This document shows, one piece after another, positions 6,602 through 10,335 of a DNA stretch of 14,837 nucleotides; position 1 is the stretch's first letter; each line of letters starts with the position of its first letter. The position numbers and the translations under genes are program-made. Under the pieces are notes generated by a model. The model was not told the origin of the DNA. It saw nothing but the letters and a program-made list of their open reading frames with translations, and did not search any database. The DNA comes from Patescibacteria group bacterium (lineage in GTDB: Bacteria > Patescibacteriota > Microgenomatia > UBA10105): contig DQGR01000005.1 in the NCBI GenBank assembly GCA_003524845.1, positions 2,839-17,675 of the forward strand, read 5' to 3'.

Positions 6602-6740
6602 ATCGGGTAGTGAATTTTCGATAGAAAATCGATCGTATAAATAAAATTAGATTATTAACTATCAGAATAACAATATAAAGTTGAAAAGGAGACTTTTGAT
6701 TCATTTTGTGTAAGAAAATATCGAAAATCTACTACCCGAT
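6602..6740 (+). promoter_or_regulatory. Long-range mRNA helix sequestering the rpmI start codon (L20-operator-like)
   Basis: Bases 6602-6623 are complementary to 6719-6740. Of 22 positions, 20 form Watson-Crick pairs, 6612/6730 is a G-U pair and 6613/6729 is A-C. The right arm ends with the first two bases of the rpmI ATG (6739-6741), and the left arm starts eight bases after the infC stop. A competing local hairpin (ATTTTC 6614-6619 with GAAAAT 6624-6629) uses part of the left arm, so two exclusive folds are possible. The only good Shine-Dalgarno (AAGGAG, 6686-6691) lies in the loop, 47 bases before the ATG. In E. coli, L20 represses rpmI-rplT through a long-range structure at the same place; that this element does the same is inference. 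Confidence 0.65.
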
Positions 6741-6933
6741 GAAAGCAAAAACCAACAAAATAGCTTCAAAACGATTCAAAATTACCAAAACTGGTAAAAT
6801 TTTACGGGCGCGGCAGAATTCGCGCCATTTGCGGCACAATAAATCAAAATCACAAAAACGCGGCTTTAAAAAAGGAGCTCAAGTCAGTAACTCCTTCACT
6901 GCTGGAATTAAACACCAGTTGCCATATGCGTAA
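6739..6933 (+). CDS. rpmI: Large ribosomal subunit protein bL35
   Basis: 64 residues, MKAKTNKIASKRFKITKTGK at the start, highly basic and of normal bL35 length (about 64-66), with the HLRHNKSKSQKR segment typical of the family. It is a structural component of the 50S subunit. The frame stays open upstream to 6700, with ATT 6703 and TTG 6706 as possible starts at better spacing from AAGGAG (6686-6691), but this would add 11-12 residues not typical of bL35. I therefore chose ATG 6739, whose access is probably controlled by the upstream helix. Confidence 0.93.
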   Translation: MKAKTNKIASKRFKITKTGKILRARQNSRHLRHNKSKSQKRGFKKGAQVSNSFTAGIKHQLPYA

Positions 6934-6984
6934 ATTTGTGTACAATAATTAGAAGCACTTAACCTGGAAAGGGGTTTCAAGAGT

Positions 6985-7341
6985 ATGTCACGGGTAAAAC
7001 GAGGCGTTACTGTCAAGGCCAAGCATAAAAAATTACTGAATTTAACCAAGGGGTACCGGATGACCAAACGGAGATTGGTTCGGGTGGCTCGTGAAACCGT
7101 GCTGCATGCTGGCGAATATGCACATACCGGCCGCAAATTGAAAAAGCGGGATATGCGTGAACTCTGGGTCTCACGTATCAACCAGTCAGTCCAGCAAATG
7201 GATTTGACCTACAATCAGTTTATTAATGCACTCAAGAAATCAGATATTCAGCTTGACCGCAAAACTTTGGCAGATCTCGCAATCAACGATCCACAGGTGT
7301 TTAAAATCATCGTTGACAAAGTCCGGGATCAGACGAATTAG
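6985..7341 (+). CDS. rplT: Large ribosomal subunit protein bL20
   Basis: 118 residues, the standard length. MSRVKRGVTVKAKHKKLL is the conserved start. GYRMTKRRLVRVARETVLHA and KKRDMRELWVSRIN are family hallmarks. L20 binds 23S rRNA early in 50S assembly and, in other bacteria, represses its own operon by binding the mRNA leader. AAAGGGG (6968-6974) is the ribosome binding site, ten bases before ATG. It lies 51 bases after rpmI. The neighbouring long helix at rpmI is the likely autoregulatory target. Confidence 0.97.
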   Translation: MSRVKRGVTVKAKHKKLLNLTKGYRMTKRRLVRVARETVLHAGEYAHTGRKLKKRDMRELWVSRINQSVQQMDLTYNQFINALKKSDIQLDRKTLADLAINDPQVFKIIVDKVRDQTN

Positions 7342-7385
7342 ATAGGATTACTCTTAAATTTAATTAACTACTCGTCAAAAAAATA

Positions 7386-7796
7386 ATGGTAGATTCAGAA
7401 AAAGACTACTACATTAAGCTAAAACCGTTTGAACAAACACAAGACTCCCCTGATATTACCATTACTGCAATAAGTAACTTACTCATCAAATGTTGGGGCG
7501 CACATCACTCTACGTTTCGAAAAACTGATCGGGAATTTGAATTATGTGAAGTCGCTGGACTTCAGGGGTATATACTGGACGCGTTGAGAAATTTTTATCC
7601 AAATGAGTCCGATGCTCAAGATGAAAGTGATTATTTACCAGCAAGCATGAGCACTTTATCTAGAAATGCGACCCTTGCCAATGAGCTTCTGGCAAAAGGT
7701 TCTTCCCTACATATCGGCGTACTTGCAAATCTTGTTACCGATTATTACAATACGGTAGCAGAACGAATAGAGTACCGAGTTAAAATTAATAGTTAA
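7386..7796 (+). CDS. Hypothetical protein, 136 residues (orf136)
   Basis: I do not recognise this protein. It is acidic at the start and in the middle (ESDAQDESDY), has no signal peptide or membrane segment, and contains a CWGAHHSTFRK segment near residue 36 followed by helix-like stretches (LANELLAKGSS..., LANLVTDYYNTVAERIEYRV). It starts 44 bases after rplT with no visible terminator between them, so it probably shares the rplT transcript, although no strong Shine-Dalgarno is seen. It ends just before the Phe leader peptide. It has no counterpart in the E. coli operon. Confidence 0.6.
   Translation: MVDSEKDYYIKLKPFEQTQDSPDITITAISNLLIKCWGAHHSTFRKTDREFELCEVAGLQGYILDALRNFYPNESDAQDESDYLPASMSTLSRNATLANELLAKGSSLHIGVLANLVTDYYNTVAERIEYRVKINS
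7723..7751 (+). promoter_or_regulatory. Possible promoter for the Phe leader and pheST
   Basis: TTGCAA (7723-7728), a 17-base spacer and TACAAT (7746-7751), inside the end of orf136. The -10 matches 5 of 6, the -35 only 4 of 6. The start would be near 7758, about 50 bases before the leader peptide ATG. It is a weak call; read-through from the upstream operon is the alternative. Confidence 0.3.
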
Positions 7797-7809
7797 GCGA
7801 TTTTATAAC

Positions 7810-7869
7810 ATGCATACAATTCAATTATTTTTCTTTTTTACCAGCTCCATAACGGGAGTCTCTGATTAG
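7810..7869 (+). CDS. Phe-rich leader peptide (pheM-like) of the pheST attenuator
   Basis: A 19-codon ORF, MHTIQLFFFFTSSITGVSD, ending in TAG at 7867-7869. Four consecutive Phe codons (TTT TTC TTT TTT, 7828-7839) are the hallmark of Phe-responsive attenuators such as E. coli pheL and pheM. It sits upstream of pheS at the position pheM has in E. coli. A ribosome stalled on the Phe codons would cover the CTCC segment (7845-7848) and leave 7853-7869 free for the antiterminator. A ribosome reaching the stop codon would cover that segment and let the terminator form. No clear Shine-Dalgarno precedes the ATG. Confidence 0.8.
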   Translation: MHTIQLFFFFTSSITGVSD

Positions 7870-7920
7870 TGGAATAAAAGAAAAGAAAGGCTAATCGAAC
7901 TCCCGCTAGGGAGTTTTTTT
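7845..7920 (+). promoter_or_regulatory. Phe attenuator: mutually exclusive protector, antiterminator and terminator helices
   Basis: Protector 1:2 is CTCC (7845-7848) with GGAG (7855-7858). Antiterminator 2:3 is CGGGAGT (7853-7859) with ACTCCCG (7899-7905), plus GATTAG (7864-7869) with CTAATC (7891-7896), 13 base pairs in all. Terminator 3:4 is AACTCCC (7898-7904) with GGGAGTT (7909-7915). Segment 3 is shared, so 2:3 and 3:4 exclude each other. This is the textbook layout for ribosome-stalling attenuation; here it responds to charged tRNA-Phe. Confidence 0.8.
7898..7920 (+). terminator. Attenuator terminator upstream of pheST
   Basis: Stem AACTCCC/GGGAGTT (7 bp), loop GCTA, followed by a run of T up to 7920. 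It is an intrinsic terminator between the Phe leader peptide and the pheS region. Confidence 0.85.
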
Positions 7921-7922
7921 AT

Positions 7923-8004
7923 GTGACAGTTAACGATCCGCCGGCTGGCGGAGAGTCTTATTGTCACAAATCCACCAAATCCGCCCCAGGCGAAGAAGGC
8001 GGAT
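7923..8004 (+). repeat. Pair of short G+C-rich palindromes (REP-like)
   Basis: Two hairpins lie close together. The first is TCCGCC-GGCT-GGCGGA (7937-7952), enclosed by an outer GTGACA (7923-7928)/TGTCAC (7962-7967) pair. The second is ATCCGCC (7979-7985)/GGCGGAT (7998-8004). Both share the TCCGCC/GGCGGA core, which looks like a dispersed intergenic palindrome family. The second hairpin covers the likely start codon of orf120 (ATG 8003). Confidence 0.6.
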
Positions 8005-8365
8005 GAGTTGGAATCATACTATGTACTCAAACGGAACTAATTTACAAAATTTATTGGAACAGCAGCAACCGCTATTATGCAATGCCTGGGAAATTCATAC
8101 TCAGATGGTTCGTACTATCATGCAGCAGATCAATGGATCCGGAATCGTAATCAGCGATTCTTACGAATTACCAAATCTTGAATACATTTTCTCACAAGTT
8201 ACTAGAGAACTAATGAAATCTCAGGAAGTCTCACTGGAACTAGCCCGAAGCGTAGTCTCTATTGTCATGAGCGGTTATGTAATTAACGAAAATAATACGA
8301 TCAGACTTCGTTCACCAGGAAATGAAAAAGCGAATGGAAATGGATCTTACAAGGAAAGGATGTAA
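8003..8365 (+). CDS. Hypothetical protein, 120 residues (orf120), downstream of the Phe attenuator
   Basis: I do not recognise this protein. From ATG 8003 it reads MSWNHTMYSNGTNLQNLLEQ and is mostly helix-like (IHTQMVRTIMQQI, ELMKSQEVSLELARSVVSIVMSG), ending in a polar tail. It has no signal peptide or membrane segment. The frame is open back to TTG 7961, but the upstream part encodes palindrome-derived sequence (RPRRRRR), so I start at ATG 8003; ATG 8021 is another option. It stops 22 bases before the chosen pheS start, so it would be under Phe attenuation together with pheST. It could also be a spurious ORF, though 120 codons without a stop at this base composition argue for a gene. Confidence 0.5.
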   Translation: MSWNHTMYSNGTNLQNLLEQQQPLLCNAWEIHTQMVRTIMQQINGSGIVISDSYELPNLEYIFSQVTRELMKSQEVSLELARSVVSIVMSGYVINENNTIRLRSPGNEKANGNGSYKERM

Positions 8366-8371
8366 TAAATT

Positions 8372-8380
8372 TGTTACAAT
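8372..8380 (+). promoter_or_regulatory. Possible extended -10 promoter directly before pheS
   Basis: TGTTACAAT (8372-8380) fits an extended -10 (TGn + TACAAT) with no recognisable -35. The start would be at about 8387-8388, the ATG of the AlaX-PheS gene, again giving a leaderless mRNA. If real, it would bypass the Phe attenuator in part. Confidence 0.35.
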
Positions 8381-8387
8381 AACTCGT

Positions 8388-10199
8388 ATGGCAGGTAATT
8401 TATTGTATCTTTCTGACAGTTATCAAAAGTCAGTTAAAACCAAAATACTGGCAGTCACGCAAAAAGGTAAACAGACGTTTGTCATGCTTGAGCAAACGGT
8501 TTTTTATCCAGAAGGCGGAGGACAACCCTCAGATCAGGGTTTAATCGCAGGGAGTAACGGTAAGTTAAAGGTTACTCATTGTCGCCTCGTCAGTGGCAAT
8601 GTAGTCCACGAAGGCATGCTTAAGGGCACGTTCACTGAACACGAAGAGGTCACAGCGCAAATTGACTGGACATTGCGGTTTGATCACATGCGTTGGCACA
8701 GTGCCAGACATTTGTTGCACGAAGTTGTGACGCAGGCCATTCCCGGACTGGTTCCGGTCAAAGGCGAACATGGCACGCACGCCTATATTGAATATCAAGG
8801 GATTATTAATCCGAAACTCAAAAACCGCCTGGAAACTGAAACCAATATGCTCGTGGCCGAAGACAGACAGTTTGCCACGGAGTTTGTAACGATTGACGAA
8901 CTTAAGGAACGAGTTGCCTGGGTGCCGGAGAAACTGCGTAAAAATAAACCCTTGCGGATTTTAACCATTGCCGGATTTGCGCCCACCCCCGACGGCGGCA
9001 CGCAAGTCAAAAGCTCAGGTGAAGTCGGACCGGTTCGCGTTACTGCAATTGAATCCGCTGGTGAGCTTACCCGGATTTACTATGCCATTGACCCGTTACC
9101 CGAACCGGTAAAAAAAACTACTCGAAGTACAGAGAATGTTAACACTCAATCCATGACCTTAAATTCATTCCGCACGTTACTCATAGATATAGAAAATGAA
9201 TTATTTGAGAAGATTTCTAAACGCGCGGTCCACGAACTGGAAGCGCTCCAGGTCGAATATTTTGGCAGCCATGGTCAGGCAACTGAACTGATTAAGGAAT
9301 TACGAAATCTGCCTGACTTTGAGCGAAAAGCCGCGGGACAACTCGTAAATGAATTTAAGTCGTCGATTCAGGAAGCATTTATTCGTCGGCGCGAAAGTCA
9401 AACTCCGGTAAATTCGCAGTGGTTTGATGTCAGTCTGCCCGGAATTAAGCCACCTCAGGGACATCTACACATCGTTTCCCAAGCGATTATGGAAATTACG
9501 GAAATATTCAGCCGGATTGGTTTTACGCGCGTCCGGCACAAAGAAGTTGACTGGGATGAATACGCGTTTGAAAAATTAAATATGCCCGCGCATCATCCGG
9601 CGCGCGATGAATGGGAAACTTTCTTCATTGAGCAACCAACGACGAACGACCAACGACGAACGACCAAAAAAATCGTCCTCACTCCCCACACTTCAAATGG
9701 TCAAGTGCGGGAAATGGAAAAAGGCAAACTGCCCATCCGGATGATTAATATTGCCAAATGTTACCGCCGGCAATCTGACGTATCACACGTACCGATGTTT
9801 CACCAGTTTGAGGGCTTGTACATTGACTACCATGTTTCAATTGGAAATTTGAAAGGAGTGTTTGATTTTTTTGTCCAGAATTTCTATGGGGAAAAGCGCA
9901 AAACCCGACTCCGGCCGTACCATTTCCAGTTTACCGAACCGTCGTTTGAGGTTGATATTAATTGCGGTATCTGTCTCGGTAAGGGCTGTAAGCTCTGTAA
10001 ATCCGGCTGGCTCGAATTGGGTGGCGCCGGTATGGTCCACCCCAATGTCCTTAAGGCCGGAAAAATTAATCCAGATGAATATAATGGTTTTGCCTTTGGC
10101 TGGGGAGCTGAACGCACCTATATGATGAAATCAGGAACGCAACTTGACGATATTCGCTTATTGTACAACAATGATTTGCGGTTTTTGGAACAGTTCTAA
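8388..10199 (+). CDS. pheS: AlaX-like tRNA-editing-type domain fused to phenylalanine--tRNA ligase subunit alpha
   Basis: 603 residues from ATG 8388; the frame is open to ATG 8322, but homology begins at MAGNLLYLSD. Residues 1-238 match the AlaX/tRNA_SAD family: TVFYPEGGGQPSDQG (37-51), the HxxxH motif H104-SAR-H108, and GFAPTPDGGTQV (196-207), where the family has CGGTH. The Cys and His zinc ligands there are Asp202 and Gln206, so the usual four-ligand zinc site is broken. Residues about 256-603 are a complete PheRS alpha: an N-terminal coiled coil (MTLNSFRTLLIDIENELFEK to about 335), motif 1 region GFTRVRHKEVDWDEYAFE, motif 2 CYRRQSDVSHVPMFHQFEG (458-476), a Cys cluster CGICLGKGCKLCKSGW (526-541), and motif 3 GFAFGWGAERTYMM (567-580). 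PheS normally has about 340 residues and no such domain. It pairs with PheT to charge tRNA-Phe. No Shine-Dalgarno is seen. Confidence 0.9.
   Translation: MAGNLLYLSDSYQKSVKTKILAVTQKGKQTFVMLEQTVFYPEGGGQPSDQGLIAGSNGKLKVTHCRLVSGNVVHEGMLKGTFTEHEEVTAQIDWTLRFDHMRWHSARHLLHEVVTQAIPGLVPVKGEHGTHAYIEYQGIINPKLKNRLETETNMLVAEDRQFATEFVTIDELKERVAWVPEKLRKNKPLRILTIAGFAPTPDGGTQVKSSGEVGPVRVTAIESAGELTRIYYAIDPLPEPVKKTTRSTENVNTQSMTLNSFRTLLIDIENELFEKISKRAVHELEALQVEYFGSHGQATELIKELRNLPDFERKAAGQLVNEFKSSIQEAFIRRRESQTPVNSQWFDVSLPGIKPPQGHLHIVSQAIMEITEIFSRIGFTRVRHKEVDWDEYAFEKLNMPAHHPARDEWETFFIEQPTTNDQRRTTKKIVLTPHTSNGQVREMEKGKLPIRMINIAKCYRRQSDVSHVPMFHQFEGLYIDYHVSIGNLKGVFDFFVQNFYGEKRKTRLRPYHFQFTEPSFEVDINCGICLGKGCKLCKSGWLELGGAGMVHPNVLKAGKINPDEYNGFAFGWGAERTYMMKSGTQLDDIRLLYNNDLRFLEQF
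9635..9667 (+). repeat. 14-bp tandem repeat inside pheS
   Basis: The unit ACCAACGACGAACG occurs twice head to tail (9635-9648, 9649-9662), followed by a partial third copy, ACCAA. It encodes the polar stretch EQPTTNDQRRTTKK between ARDEWETFFI and IVLTPHTS in the PheRS alpha catalytic domain, where most PheS proteins have only a short turn. Confidence 0.85.
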
Positions 10200-10215
10200 A
10201 TAATTGAAAATGCAA

Positions 10216-10308
10216 ATATCAAAATGAAAAATGATAAATTAAAGTGTAAAGTTGCGTATATTTTGAAATTTTAATAATTTTCTAAATTTTACTTTGTCAT
10301 TTTGATTT
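10216..10308 (+). repeat. A+T-rich imperfect inverted repeat in the pheS-pheT gap
   Basis: The 136-base gap between pheS and pheT is almost pure A+T, with degenerate AAAATGA-type units. Bases 10216-10240 resemble the reverse complement of 10284-10308 (shared core ATCAAAATGA). It could form a weak long hairpin. Its role is unknown; it may be a simple-sequence expansion. Confidence 0.45.
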
Positions 10309-10329
10309 TTACTTTTTAATTTTTACATT
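10302..10329 (+). promoter_or_regulatory. Possible promoter directly before pheT
   Basis: TTGATT (10302-10307), a 16-base spacer and TACATT (10324-10329), with the pheT ATG seven bases after the -10. A transcript from here would be leaderless. The A+T richness of the gap makes chance matches likely, so confidence is low. No Shine-Dalgarno precedes pheT. Confidence 0.3.
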
Positions 10330-10335
10330 TCGATT

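Noticed and set aside
6706..6738. N-terminal extension of bL35 from TTG 6706
   Set aside because: It would add 11 atypical residues before the conserved MKAKTNK start. The 64-residue form has the normal bL35 length.
7961..8002. Longer start (TTG 7961) of orf120 giving an RPRRRRR segment
   Set aside because: The extension is translated palindrome sequence (TCCGCC/GGCGGA); ATG 8003 is a simpler start.
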